From PXAP01 sp046483315 (GTDB taxonomy: Bacteria; Bacteroidota; Bacteroidia; Bacteroidales; PUMT01), in the NCBI GenBank assembly GCA_046483315.1, contig JAWODJ010000034.1:1-64000 (forward strand): DNA of 64,000 nucleotides, in the 5' to 3' direction. This document shows positions 28,463 through 38,285 of the stretch, piece by piece (positions within the stretch are counted from its first letter, which is position 1; the number at the start of each line of letters is the position of its first letter). Made by a program: the position numbers and the translations under genes. The notes below the pieces were generated by a model. It ran no database searches, was not told the origin of the DNA, and saw only the letters and a program-made list of their open reading frames with translations.

Positions 28463-29574
28463 CTTTTATATTTGTTAACAAGTTTAAAAATCTCATCCGC
28501 TATACGTGATGCCGAACCAGGCAGCGCCATGGCTGAAATATTCCGTTTTAACTCCCCGAGCCGCAAGGCATCACCTGCAAGATCAATGGCTGCAGGAACA
28601 AGTTTGGTTGTTGTATCAGCATCTTTTACAATAACCGCAGCATCTTTTTCGACAAGCGCCATAGCATTCCTGGTCTGATGATCTTCAGCAACATTTGGAG
28701 AGGGAACAAGTATTGCCGGTTTGCCGGTAAGGCATAGTTCAGAGATGGTGCCTGCGCCTGCCCTGGATATAACCAGGTCGGCCAGAGCATATGCAAGGTC
28801 CATTCTTGAAATAAACTCGCAGATATGTATCCCCGCGGGTACTTCGCTCCCTGTAAGCTCCCTTGCATCCTTATACCCCCTTTTCCCTGTCTGCCATATC
28901 ATTTCAAGGCCACTCTCTCTTATCTTTTGTATATTCCCTGAAATGCCGGCATTAATGTTACCTGCACCCAGGCTGCCTCCAATTACAAGGATCACTTTTT
29001 TGTCACCTCTGATCCCGAAATATGCAGCAGCCTCCTCACGTTTTCCTGTCAAATCGGTTAAGTCATTGCGTACCGGATTGCCGGTAATAATAATTTTCCC
29101 GGGAGGGAAATATCTTTCCATCCCCTCATATGCCACACATATGATGTCGGCTTTCCCGGCAAGAATCCGGTTGGTAACCCCGGCATAGGAATTCTGTTCC
29201 TGAATAAGAACGGGAATTTTTCTTGATGCTGCAGCCCTTACAACCGGTCCGCTTGCATAACCACCGACACCAACAACTACATCAGGAGCAAAATTATCAA
29301 CTATTTTTCCCGCCTTGATCATGCTGATGAAAAGGTTATAAAAGAATGAAATATTTTTAAATCCAAATCCCCTGTAAAAACCTGTAACAGGCAACCCTTC
29401 AATCGAATACCCTGCAGCCGGCACCCGTTCCATCTCCATCTTATGCTTCGCCCCCACGAATAATACATTGATGCTCTCATCCTTCTCTCTTAAAGCATCG
29501 GCAATGGCAATGGCGGGGAAAACATGTCCCCCTGTCCCTCCTCCGCTGATAATTATATTAATCCTCCTGCGCAT
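28459..29574 (-). CDS. murG: undecaprenyldiphospho-muramoylpentapeptide N-acetylglucosaminyltransferase
   Basis: A GT-B glycosyltransferase of about 372 residues that adds GlcNAc to lipid I to make lipid II on the inner face of the membrane. The N-terminal ISGGGTGGHVFPAIAIADAL and the C-terminal donor site (SRAGAGTISELCLTGKPAILVPSPNVAEDHQTRNA, quoted in parts: SRAGAGTISEL and PSPNVAEDHQ) are clear. I chose the start MRRRINIII because it gives a normal N-terminus; ATGs up to 29622 would lengthen the overlap with ftsW from 17 to 65 nt. It overlaps murC by 4 nt. Confidence 0.96.
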   Translation of the reverse strand: MRRRINIIISGGGTGGHVFPAIAIADALREKDESINVLFVGAKHKMEMERVPAAGYSIEGLPVTGFYRGFGFKNISFFYNLFISMIKAGKIVDNFAPDVVVGVGGYASGPVVRAAASRKIPVLIQEQNSYAGVTNRILAGKADIICVAYEGMERYFPPGKIIITGNPVRNDLTDLTGKREEAAAYFGIRGDKKVILVIGGSLGAGNINAGISGNIQKIRESGLEMIWQTGKRGYKDARELTGSEVPAGIHICEFISRMDLAYALADLVISRAGAGTISELCLTGKPAILVPSPNVAEDHQTRNAMALVEKDAAVIVKDADTTTKLVPAAIDLAGDALRLGELKRNISAMALPGSASRIADEIFKLVNKYKS

Positions 29575-30733
29575 TTTCGTTATCATTATTTTCCTCATCA
29601 ACAGCTGCCTGCTTTTGAACACCGTTGCTTACGCTGATAATTATTCCAAGAGCAATACTTGTAAACACCAGAGATGAGCCTCCCATGCTTACCAGTGGCA
29701 GGGGTTGTCCGGTAACCGGCAAAAGATTCACCACCACAGCCATATTTATCATAGCCTGTATCACAATGCTCAGTGTAAGTCCTGCAGCAAGGAATGCAGG
29801 AAATGTCCTGGAACTTCGCTTCACAATCAGTCCGGCCCTGTAAAGAAGCCAGAGATAGAAAAACATCACTATCAGACCTCCAGCAAGTCCATATTCCTCA
29901 ATAATAATGGCATAAATAAAATCAGAATAGGGATGTGGCAGAAAATTTCTCTGGGAGCTGTTGCCCGGCCCCCGTCCCAGCAAACCGCCACCGGCAATGG
30001 CAATCTTGGACTGTTCAACCTGGTAATTCCCCTCACTTGTTTTATTAACATAACTCTCAATACGGTTCTTCCAGGTACCCAGCCTTCCTCCGTCTGACTC
30101 ACTATACAGTACAACTGTAACAAATATTGACAATAAAAAAATGCCGGCACCAATAAGTCCCATAAGGTAACGTGTCCTGATCCGGCCTATAAACATAAGG
30201 ATTACAGAAGTGGCAAAAAGTATAAGTGAAGTTGACAGGTTGGCGGGCATGATAAGGCCGCAGACAATAATAACGGGAACCAGCATCCTGAAAAAGGAAT
30301 CATTAAGATTTTTTATCTCATATTGTTTCTGCGAAAGCAACCTTGCCAGATACATAATAAGAGACAGCTTTGCAAAGTCACTTGTCTGCACGGTAAATCC
30401 AAGTCCGGGAAGCGTTAGCCACCTTGCGGCCTCATTAATTGTAGTTCCCATAATGAGTGTAACGCATAAAAGTATTACAGAAGCATACAGAAAAAGCTGG
30501 GAAAGCCTTGAGTAGAATTTATAAGGAACCAGATGGGTTATGAATATGATTGCCAGGCCAACCATCATAATTGAAAAATGTTTCAGGATATAATACGTGG
30601 TATTCCCCCCCTGGAACCTGTAAGCAAGGGTCCCTGTCGAACTGTAAACAGCAAGAAGGGAAACGATGGACAGAAAGAAGATAACTGCCCAGATCACTTT
30701 ATCACCCTTGAGATATCTGATTGCTCCGGTCAT
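29558..30733 (-). CDS. ftsW: lipid II polymerase FtsW
   Basis: A 391-residue SEDS-family glycosyltransferase with about ten membrane segments, polymerising septal peptidoglycan with FtsI. Family marks include STGTLAYRF near the N-terminus, the catalytic loop region following TVVLYSESDGGR, GGLLGRGPGNSSQRNFLPHPYSDFIYAIIIEEYG, and PVTGQPLPLVSMGGSS near the C-terminus. The tail is acidic and cytoplasmic (EENNDNENAQED). It lies between murD and murG, overlapping the 5' end of murG. Confidence 0.96.
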   Translation of the reverse strand: MTGAIRYLKGDKVIWAVIFFLSIVSLLAVYSSTGTLAYRFQGGNTTYYILKHFSIMMVGLAIIFITHLVPYKFYSRLSQLFLYASVILLCVTLIMGTTINEAARWLTLPGLGFTVQTSDFAKLSLIMYLARLLSQKQYEIKNLNDSFFRMLVPVIIVCGLIMPANLSTSLILFATSVILMFIGRIRTRYLMGLIGAGIFLLSIFVTVVLYSESDGGRLGTWKNRIESYVNKTSEGNYQVEQSKIAIAGGGLLGRGPGNSSQRNFLPHPYSDFIYAIIIEEYGLAGGLIVMFFYLWLLYRAGLIVKRSSRTFPAFLAAGLTLSIVIQAMINMAVVVNLLPVTGQPLPLVSMGGSSLVFTSIALGIIISVSNGVQKQAAVDEENNDNENAQED

Positions 30734-30744
30734 TAACCAAACGT

Positions 30745-32085
30745 TTAAAGATTTTTAACACAGCTTTTAAACTGACGCCCCCTGTCCTCAAAATTTTCAA
30801 ACAGGTCAAAACTTGCACAAGCAGGTGAAAGAAGCACCACATCACCGTTTTTTGCAAGATAATAGGCAGAACTCACTGCCTCTTCCATAGATGCAGTCTC
30901 AACAAGAGTGGTAACAGAATCGGCGAAAGCTTTTTTAAGTTTTGAATTGTCCGCACCAAGACAGACAATTGCCCGAACCTTTTCACGCACCAGCTCTTCA
31001 AGAGCAGAATAATCATTTCCCTTATCTATTCCCCCGGCTATCCAGACAACCTTTTTATTCATGCTCTCCAGGGCATACCAGGACGAATTGACATTGGTGG
31101 CTTTGGAATCGTTAATAAAATCTATTCCATGGACCCTCAGTACAGTCTCAAGCCTGTGTTCTATGCCCTGAAAATCAGAAAGGCTTTCCCGTATCACCTC
31201 TTTCCTGATACGGAGCAACTGGCCGGCTATACCGGCAGCCATAGAATTATAAACATTATGTCTGCCCTTTAAAGCTAATTCTTCGAGTGTCATTTCCATT
31301 TTTTTATTTGATGTTGATATGACAATTCTATTATTGTCAATATACGCTCCATGCCCTGTCAGTTTTTTAAAGGAAACAGGATATAGTGAAGCTCTTATTT
31401 CTCTTTTTTTCATTTCTCCGGCCGATATCTTATCGTCCCTGCACCATATGAAAGCATCGCTGCTTTGAAGTCTGCCGGCTATTTTGAACTTTGCATTAAC
31501 ATATTCCTGAATGTCATTATTATACCGATCCAGATGGTCGGCTGTGATATTAAGCAGAATGGCAATATCTGGCCTGAAATCAACAATTCCTTCAAGCTGG
31601 AAACTGCTGAGCTCAAGACAGTAATAATCATGTTCCTGCTCAGCCACCATCCTGGCAAAACTGTTTCCTGTATTCCCTGCAAGACCTGCATTTAATCCGG
31701 CTTTTTTCATCATATGGTATATCAATGAGCTTGTAGTGGTTTTACCGTTACTACCCGTTACGCAAACAGTAAATGATGAGGTAAACCGTCCCGCAAATTC
31801 AATCTCAGATATTACAGGTATTCTCTTTTGTTTTGCTTTCCTGACAACATTAACAGAATCCGGGATCCCGGGACTCTTGATCACTTCAACGGCTCCATCC
31901 AGCAAATCTTCGCTATGCTTACCCTCTTCCCATTCAATCCCGTTTTTTCTGAGTTCTTCCCTGTAAAAATCCCGCATTGCCCCTGAATCTGATAAAAAGA
32001 TATCAATGCCCCTTTTCTTTGCCAGAAGGGCTGCACCCGTACCACTCTCGCCTCCACCCAGTATGATAATACGCTTATTCATCAA
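30745..32085 (-). CDS. murD: UDP-N-acetylmuramoylalanine-D-glutamate ligase
   Basis: A 446-residue Mur ligase adding D-glutamate to UDP-MurNAc-L-Ala. The N-terminal ILGGGESGTGAALLAKKRG, the ATP loop VTGSNGKTTTSSLIYHM, ELSSFQLE, LNITADHLDRY, the HRLE motif (GIEHRLETV) and NDSKATNVNSS are characteristic of MurD. Full length. It is 11 nt before ftsW and 13 nt after mraY in the dcw operon. Confidence 0.97.
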   Translation of the reverse strand: MMNKRIIILGGGESGTGAALLAKKRGIDIFLSDSGAMRDFYREELRKNGIEWEEGKHSEDLLDGAVEVIKSPGIPDSVNVVRKAKQKRIPVISEIEFAGRFTSSFTVCVTGSNGKTTTSSLIYHMMKKAGLNAGLAGNTGNSFARMVAEQEHDYYCLELSSFQLEGIVDFRPDIAILLNITADHLDRYNNDIQEYVNAKFKIAGRLQSSDAFIWCRDDKISAGEMKKREIRASLYPVSFKKLTGHGAYIDNNRIVISTSNKKMEMTLEELALKGRHNVYNSMAAGIAGQLLRIRKEVIRESLSDFQGIEHRLETVLRVHGIDFINDSKATNVNSSWYALESMNKKVVWIAGGIDKGNDYSALEELVREKVRAIVCLGADNSKLKKAFADSVTTLVETASMEEAVSSAYYLAKNGDVVLLSPACASFDLFENFEDRGRQFKSCVKNL

Positions 32086-32098
32086 TATCCGGTTTTTT

Positions 32099-33346
32099 CT
32101 ATCTTATTTTCAGAGTTATAACTGAAATAACAGCAAGCAAAATTCCAACTATCAGGAATCTTATCACTATCTTTGGTTCCGGATAGCCCTTTAACTGATA
32201 ATGATGGTGCAGGGGTGCCATCCTGAATATGCGGCGCCCCTCCCCATATTTTCTTTTTGTGTATTTAAAGTAACTAACCTGGATCATAACCGAAAGACTT
32301 TCAACAAAGAATATCCCGCACATTACCGGTATCAGAAGCTCCTTTCTTATTAAAATCGCAAATACGGCAACTATCCCGCCAAGGGAGAGGCTTCCTGTAT
32401 CGCCCATAAATACCTGTGCCGGGTATGAATTATACCATAAAAATCCGATAGTGGCACCGATAAAAGCAGCCATGAATATCACAAGTTCTCCCGTATAGGG
32501 TATATACATAATATTAAGATAGTCAGCATATATAATATTACCGGAAACATAGGCCAGAATTCCCAGGGTGGTTCCGATAATTGCAGACAGACCGGTAGTC
32601 AGTCCGTCCAGCCCGTCAGTCATATTGGCCCCGTTTGATACTGCCGTAACAATAAGAATTATACAGGGAATAAATACCAGCCAGCTCCATTTAACGGCTT
32701 TATCACCAAGGAACCATAGCAGGTAAGCATAATCAAATTCATTTTGTTTCAGAAAGGGAATGGTTGTGCGGGTATTCTTTTCATCTCTTGTTACAAAATC
32801 TTCAGAACGCACCGTTAATGGAGTTACTGCCTGTTGTTCAACCTGTCCTTCAGCTGAAACCATTACCCTTTCACGTACAACAATGTCATCGCTGATTAAC
32901 ATTGTAATCCCTACAATAAGTCCCAGACCAACCTGGCCAAGTATCTTAAGCCAGCCACTCAGGCCCTTTTTATCTTTCTTGAAAACCTTAATATAATCAT
33001 CGGCAAAACCAACAAAACCCATCCAGATCGTGGTTACCAGCATCAGAAGTATATAGATGTTTTGCAGGTTACCCAAAAGCAATGTGGGAACAATTATTGA
33101 AATCAGAATAATAATCCCCCCCATGGTAGGCGTGCCTTTCTTTTCAATCTGGCCTTCAATGCCCAGATCGCGAACCGTCTCGCCTATCTGCTTATTTCTC
33201 AAAATATTAATAATCCGCTTGCCGAAGATCAATGATATTATAAGTGACAGGATTATTGCCATTGATGATCTGAAGGAGATGTAATAAAACACTCCTGAAC
33301 CCGGGAAATCTATATCCTGTAACCAGTCAAAAAGATAATAGAGCAT
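32099..33346 (-). CDS. mraY: phospho-N-acetylmuramoyl-pentapeptide-transferase
   Basis: A 415-residue integral membrane enzyme that transfers phospho-MurNAc-pentapeptide to undecaprenyl phosphate, making lipid I. Diagnostic elements are KKGTPTMGG (70-77), the Mg-binding ADDY (115-118), NGANMTDGLDGLTTG, FMGDTGSLSLGG and the C-terminal FRMAPLHHHYQLKG. It is about 55 residues longer than E. coli MraY because of a hydrophilic insertion at about residues 153-215, as in other Bacteroidota. It is 13 nt upstream of murD and 25 nt downstream of murE. Confidence 0.97.
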   Translation of the reverse strand: MLYYLFDWLQDIDFPGSGVFYYISFRSSMAIILSLIISLIFGKRIINILRNKQIGETVRDLGIEGQIEKKGTPTMGGIIILISIIVPTLLLGNLQNIYILLMLVTTIWMGFVGFADDYIKVFKKDKKGLSGWLKILGQVGLGLIVGITMLISDDIVVRERVMVSAEGQVEQQAVTPLTVRSEDFVTRDEKNTRTTIPFLKQNEFDYAYLLWFLGDKAVKWSWLVFIPCIILIVTAVSNGANMTDGLDGLTTGLSAIIGTTLGILAYVSGNIIYADYLNIMYIPYTGELVIFMAAFIGATIGFLWYNSYPAQVFMGDTGSLSLGGIVAVFAILIRKELLIPVMCGIFFVESLSVMIQVSYFKYTKRKYGEGRRIFRMAPLHHHYQLKGYPEPKIVIRFLIVGILLAVISVITLKIR

Positions 33347-33371
33347 TCTGCCTGTATTTTCAATTTTATTG

Positions 33372-34838
33372 TCAGATATTTTGCATGGATCTGAAAACCG
33401 ATAAAACTATTTCCCTGTCATCAAAATGGTGTTTAACTCCCTTTATTTCCTGATAGGTCTCATGACCTTTACCTGCCACCAGCACAAAATCACCTTTTCC
33501 TGCCATCATGCAGGCAGTCCTTATAGCATCCTCCCTGTTACTGACAGACAGCACCCTGTCCCGAAAAGCATCTTCAACACCCTCCTTCATTTCAGCGATA
33601 ATTATTTCGGGATCTTCGGAACGCGGATTATCAGAGGTCAGAATCAGGTAATTGCTTTTCTCTGCTGCTATCTTCCCCATTACCGGTCTCTTACCCCTGT
33701 CGCGGTCTCCTCCGGCCCCGGCAACAGTGATCAGCCGGGCTTCACTGTCAAGTAATTGCCTTATTGCATCAATAACATTCTCAAGGGCATCGGGTGTATG
33801 AGCATAATCAACAATGGCAGTCACCCCTTTTTCAGAACGTATTGTTTCAAAACGTCCTTCCACAGGCGTAAGGGAGCTGATAATACGCAGTGCTTCATCC
33901 TCGTTGGCCCCAAGAAGCACAGCTCCTGCAAAAACTGCGAGCAAATTGCAGGCATTAAAACTTCCGATTAATCTTACCCACAGATTCCTGTGGTTAAAAT
34001 TCAAATGCATGCCTCCAAAGTGCCTTTCAATAATACTTCCTTTGAAATCGGCCATTGACTTCAATGCATAAGACTTAACCCTTGCCTGTGTGTTTTGCAC
34101 CATAAAGTCAGCATTCCTGTCATCCTTATTGATAAGGGCAAAAGAATCACTGCCAAGCATATCAAAGAATTTCTTTTTTACCCTGAGATATTCTCCGAAG
34201 GACTTGTGATAATCAAGATGGTCATGGCTTATATTGGTGAAAATGCCTCCGGCGAAGCGGATACCGGATATCCGTTGTTGAGCTATCGAATGGCTGCTAA
34301 CTTCCATGAAACAATATTCACAACCCTCCTTTACCATCTCATAAAGAAGTCTGTTCAGAGTTACAGGATCGGGAGTTGTGTGTGTCGCCGGTAATTTCCT
34401 GTTGTTGATAAGATAGCTGACAGTTGATATCAATCCTGATCTGTGTCCCATCTGAACAAACAACTGGTACAATAAAGTAGCTATCGTAGTTTTACCGTTG
34501 GTGCCCGTAATTCCGGTAATCTTTATCCGGCGTGAAGGGTTACCGTAAAATGCTGAAGCAATCAGACCAATAACACGGCGTATATCGGCCACCCTTAAAT
34601 AACATACATCCCTGCTGATCTTTCCGGGAAAAGTTTCACATACAATAGCAGTTGCACCGGATGATATTGCAGAGTCAATAAAATCATGACCATCCATTTC
34701 TGTTCCACGAAGTGCAAAAAACATACTTCCCGGAACAACTTTTCGGCTGTCCTGCTCCAGGGTTTTTATCTCCTTACCGGGATCACCCAACATCTCTTCG
34801 TAATCGATTCCTTTAAAAAGTTCAATCAGCTTCTGCAC
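33372..34838 (-). CDS. murE: UDP-MurNAc-L-Ala-D-Glu:meso-diaminopimelate ligase
   Basis: A 488-residue Mur ligase adding the third stem-peptide residue. The ATP loop GITGTNGKTTIATL, MEVSSHSIAQQRI, FTNISHDHLDYH, and VDYAHTPDALE are present. The motif SDNPRSE marks specificity for meso-diaminopimelate rather than lysine. This predicts a DAP-type peptidoglycan and links to the aspartate kinase gene at 6.4-7.7 kb. It is 7 nt downstream of ftsI. Confidence 0.97.
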   Translation of the reverse strand: MQKLIELFKGIDYEEMLGDPGKEIKTLEQDSRKVVPGSMFFALRGTEMDGHDFIDSAISSGATAIVCETFPGKISRDVCYLRVADIRRVIGLIASAFYGNPSRRIKITGITGTNGKTTIATLLYQLFVQMGHRSGLISTVSYLINNRKLPATHTTPDPVTLNRLLYEMVKEGCEYCFMEVSSHSIAQQRISGIRFAGGIFTNISHDHLDYHKSFGEYLRVKKKFFDMLGSDSFALINKDDRNADFMVQNTQARVKSYALKSMADFKGSIIERHFGGMHLNFNHRNLWVRLIGSFNACNLLAVFAGAVLLGANEDEALRIISSLTPVEGRFETIRSEKGVTAIVDYAHTPDALENVIDAIRQLLDSEARLITVAGAGGDRDRGKRPVMGKIAAEKSNYLILTSDNPRSEDPEIIIAEMKEGVEDAFRDRVLSVSNREDAIRTACMMAGKGDFVLVAGKGHETYQEIKGVKHHFDDREIVLSVFRSMQNI

Positions 34839-34845
34839 GGAAAAA

Positions 34846-36969
34846 TTATTTATTTATACTCATCTCCAAAACTACTTTCTGTCCCCGACTTGCAAGTGTC
34901 CCCGGACGCAAAGACTGGGCATTAACCTTCCCCCTGCCAGACACCTCCACCTGCAATCCGGAGTTTTCAAGAAGATATAAAGCATCACCCAAAGCCATGT
35001 CAACAACATTCGGAACAAGTTTATCTAAGATTTTACGCTCACTCAATTCCACAAACGAATCCCTTCTTACAGTGCTAACCCATTCCGATTCCCGCGAGTC
35101 ATGTTTATACGGTATACCAAATTCCCTGAAAACCCGGTTCAGATCCTTTACATTACCTGATTTTGAATAAGGCGGATCATGTGAAATACTCATTTTTACT
35201 TTAAATGGTTCATGCATATCAAGACTTGTTGCATAAACCTTGTCCGCTATTTCCCTGAAAATAGGTCCGGCCACAAGATTACCATAATATACATTATTGG
35301 AAGGGGAATTTACTACTACAATGCATGAATAACGAGGGTTATCGGCAGGAAAATACCCGACAAAAGAGGCCTGGTGAGAAACCAGTGAGTTCATTTTATA
35401 ACCGTATTTTTCATTGGCTATCTGGGCCGTACCGGTCTTTCCCGCAATCCGGTAGTTGGCATTTCTGAGGTTCATTGCAGTACCTGATTCAACGACCCCT
35501 TCAAGCATCTTTCTGGCACTCTTTACTGTTCCGGGTGAACATACCGAAGGATTAATGACCTGTGTAGGGAATCTCTCTAACGGTTCGCCATGATATTTAA
35601 GGGCAGTAACGAATTTTGGCCTGACCATTTTACCGTTATTGGCTATGGCATTGTAAAAAGTAAGTATCTGAAGCGGAGTCATTCTGACCTCATACCCTAT
35701 AGCCATCATTGGCAGAGAAATACCAGACCATAGATTATCCCCCGGATATTTAATATCAGGTGTTCCTTCTCCCCTGATCTCCACACCGGTTTTCTCATTA
35801 AGTTTCATCCTGTAAAGCCGGTTAATAAACTCTTGTTCCCTTCCAAGGTAAAACCGGTCAATAATCTTTGAAACACCAACATTGGATGACAATTCAAAAA
35901 CTTCACGGACAGATAATTTACCATATCCACCCTGACGTGCATCGGCAATCCTCTGATCATAAAAAAATATTTCCCCTTTTCCGGTATCAATACTATCCTC
36001 CAAACTGACGTATCCGTCTTCCATAGCTACAACCAAAGACATGAGCTTAAAGGTGGAACCGGGCTCGGTACTTTCTCCCAGAGCATAGTTATAGGTTTCC
36101 GAATATCCCCCCCTGCTGTTTCTTTGCAAATTGGCTATTGCCTTTATCTCGCCGGTCTGTACCTCCATAAGTATTGCGGTGCCGTGATGTGCCCTGTGAG
36201 TCATTAACTGTCTGAGCAAAGCATTTGTTGCAACATCTTGAATATCAACATCAATTGTAGTCACAACATCAATGCCGTCACGAGGGTCCACCTCATTGCG
36301 ATCATTCACAGGCATCCATGCATTGCCCGATATCCTCTGCATCAGTTTCAATCCTGCAACTCCCCTGAGGTGATGATCATAAGCTCCCTCAATACCAACT
36401 ACATTCCCTGATGTTCCCTTTGTAGTATATCCGATTGTTCTTGATGCAAGGTTCCCGTGAGGCTGAATACGCTGATTATCCTGTATAACAATCAGTCCCC
36501 CGGTATTTTGCCCGTATCGGAAAAGTGGGAATTTTTTTATCTCTTTAAGCTGATCAAATGAAACCCTTCGCCTGATCAGGTGGAACCTCTTCCACTCCTG
36601 CCTTGCCCGAATCAGTTCATTTTTGTATGCAGCAGTTGATTTATCCCTGAACATGGCGGCAAGCGCAACAGACAAAGAATCAATGTTATTATTAAACAAC
36701 CTGTCGGTCAGTCCGGCTGCCCTAAGATCCATTCTTATCTCATAATAAGGCATGGATGTTGCAAGAAGCCGGTTTCCTGCAGCATAAATATCTCCCCGGT
36801 TAGGTTCGATTGTAATATCCCGTATTGTCATCCGGCTGGCTTTTTCCTGCCACATACTCCCTTCTGCAAACTGAATGTAAATCAACTTGCCCACAATCAT
36901 AACAGCAAAAATAAGTATACCGAAATACACCAGTGCCATTCTCCATAATATGTCTTTCTTCATAGACAT
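34846..36969 (-). CDS. ftsI: septal penicillin-binding protein (FtsI/PBP3) with PASTA domain
   Basis: A 707-residue class B transpeptidase that crosslinks septal peptidoglycan with FtsW. One N-terminal membrane helix (about 11-33) precedes a dimerisation/pedestal region with RGDIYAAGNRLLA. The transpeptidase motifs are SXXK (S305-TFK308), SXN (S361-S-N363) and KTG (AGKTGTAQ, near 515). A C-terminal PASTA domain (about 645-705, VPNVVDMALGDALYLLENSG) is typical of Bacteroidota and absent from E. coli FtsI. A start two codons downstream (MKKDIL) is equally likely. It is 3 nt after ftsL and 7 nt before murE. Confidence 0.96.
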   Translation of the reverse strand: MSMKKDILWRMALVYFGILIFAVMIVGKLIYIQFAEGSMWQEKASRMTIRDITIEPNRGDIYAAGNRLLATSMPYYEIRMDLRAAGLTDRLFNNNIDSLSVALAAMFRDKSTAAYKNELIRARQEWKRFHLIRRRVSFDQLKEIKKFPLFRYGQNTGGLIVIQDNQRIQPHGNLASRTIGYTTKGTSGNVVGIEGAYDHHLRGVAGLKLMQRISGNAWMPVNDRNEVDPRDGIDVVTTIDVDIQDVATNALLRQLMTHRAHHGTAILMEVQTGEIKAIANLQRNSRGGYSETYNYALGESTEPGSTFKLMSLVVAMEDGYVSLEDSIDTGKGEIFFYDQRIADARQGGYGKLSVREVFELSSNVGVSKIIDRFYLGREQEFINRLYRMKLNEKTGVEIRGEGTPDIKYPGDNLWSGISLPMMAIGYEVRMTPLQILTFYNAIANNGKMVRPKFVTALKYHGEPLERFPTQVINPSVCSPGTVKSARKMLEGVVESGTAMNLRNANYRIAGKTGTAQIANEKYGYKMNSLVSHQASFVGYFPADNPRYSCIVVVNSPSNNVYYGNLVAGPIFREIADKVYATSLDMHEPFKVKMSISHDPPYSKSGNVKDLNRVFREFGIPYKHDSRESEWVSTVRRDSFVELSERKILDKLVPNVVDMALGDALYLLENSGLQVEVSGRGKVNAQSLRPGTLASRGQKVVLEMSINK

Positions 36970-36972
36970 AGC

Positions 36973-37362
36973 CTATTTGCTTCTGTTGTTTACTACAATC
37001 TTATTGGGTGGCTCCAAAGACTCCACCAAATCAATATCTCTTTTTTTCAGCAGCTTAAGCACCTCGGACTGACGGCTCAAATGCATTAGTTCAGCAGATA
37101 CTGTTATTGCTTCAGCCCGTAACTCTTTTAGCTCGGACTGGAGTTCACCTGATCTTCTTACCAGTTTTTCGGCATGATAGCGGTTTCCTATATAGAAGAT
37201 GGCTAGTATGGCAATGAATATAATATACGGAAGTTGCTTTAATACATAGTCACGGGTCAGAACACTCCCGTCAATAATATTCTTTACGGATCCACTTTTA
37301 GGTCCGGCCTTCTTTCCAGGCTTTTCATCAATAAACTCTACATTTTTGTCATAAATTCCCAT
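36973..37362 (-). CDS. ftsL: FtsL-like cell division protein
   Basis: A 129-residue bitopic protein: a cytoplasmic basic N-terminus of about 45 residues, one membrane helix (LPYIIFIAILAIFYIG) and a periplasmic coiled coil (about 65-110, rich in leucine and glutamate). Sequence is poorly conserved in this family; the call rests on topology and on its position between rsmH and ftsI, the place of ftsL in dcw clusters. It would form the FtsQ-FtsL-FtsB complex that activates FtsWI. It is 14 nt after rsmH. Confidence 0.88.
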   Translation of the reverse strand: MGIYDKNVEFIDEKPGKKAGPKSGSVKNIIDGSVLTRDYVLKQLPYIIFIAILAIFYIGNRYHAEKLVRRSGELQSELKELRAEAITVSAELMHLSRQSEVLKLLKKRDIDLVESLEPPNKIVVNNRSK

Positions 37363-37376
37363 GGCAATAATCAGTT

Positions 37377-38282
37377 TTAATTCCTTTTTGCCACCCTTAA
37401 CCTTGCACTTCTGGCACGCGTGTTTGTTTCAACCTCTTTTTCATCAGGTATTATTACTTTCCGGGTTACCAGTACAAAAGGTACAAGTGGATTACCGAAA
37501 AAATCCTTGTCAATGTCCCCTTCGGGCTTACCCGTTCGCATAAAATTTTTAACAATTCTGTCTTCAAGTGAATGGTATGATATAACAACCAGCCGTCCCT
37601 CCTTGTCCAGGCTCAGCAATACCTGCAATAACATCTGCTTTAATACCTCAAGTTCTTTGTTGACCTCAATTCGCAATGCCTGAAAGACTTTTGCAAGATA
37701 TTTGTTCTCCTGTCTTTGCGGTATGCAAGACGAAATTGCTTCAATAAACCCGGCGACATCAATAAACTCCCTTTTTGCCCTGTAATCAACGATTGTATTC
37801 GCAATTTTATCAGCATTATTTACCTCCCCGTAAAACCTGAAAACCTTTTTTAGTTCTTCACAGCTGTATTCATTGAGTATATCAAGTGCTGTAAAGGAAC
37901 TATCCCTGTTCATGCGCATGTCAGGCCGGCCGGACATACGGAAGGAGAATCCCCGCAAAGGCTCATCAATATGGTGTGATGAAACTCCCAGATCGGCAAT
38001 TATGCCATCAACCAGATTAATGTTGTAGTATTTCAGGAAATTCCTGAAAAACCTGAAATTACTCCTGATAAACATGAACCTGGAATCAGCTATTTTCTGT
38101 GCCTCGGCTTCAGCATCAGCATCCTGGTCAAAAGCTATAAGCCGACCTCCTTTACCAAGACGGGAAAGTATTTCCCGGGAATGTCCGCCACCACCGAAAG
38201 TAAGATCTACATAAATACCCCCCTGACGGATATTCAGCCCGTCAATGCTCTCCTTCAAAAGAACAGGCTTATGGTAAACCAT
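37377..38282 (-). CDS. rsmH: 16S rRNA (cytosine(1402)-N(4))-methyltransferase
   Basis: A 301-residue SAM-dependent methyltransferase (formerly MraW) that modifies C1402 in the ribosomal P site. Family signatures are the N-terminal HKPVLLKESIDGL, VDLTFGGGGHSREIL (SAM binding), IADLGVSSHHIDE, RGFSFRMSGRPDMRMN, FQALRIEVNKEL and ISYHSLEDRIVKNF. Full length. It begins 3 nt after mraZ, the usual arrangement. Confidence 0.97.
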   Translation of the reverse strand: MVYHKPVLLKESIDGLNIRQGGIYVDLTFGGGGHSREILSRLGKGGRLIAFDQDADAEAEAQKIADSRFMFIRSNFRFFRNFLKYYNINLVDGIIADLGVSSHHIDEPLRGFSFRMSGRPDMRMNRDSSFTALDILNEYSCEELKKVFRFYGEVNNADKIANTIVDYRAKREFIDVAGFIEAISSCIPQRQENKYLAKVFQALRIEVNKELEVLKQMLLQVLLSLDKEGRLVVISYHSLEDRIVKNFMRTGKPEGDIDKDFFGNPLVPFVLVTRKVIIPDEKEVETNTRARSARLRVAKRN

Positions 38283-38285
38283 GAC

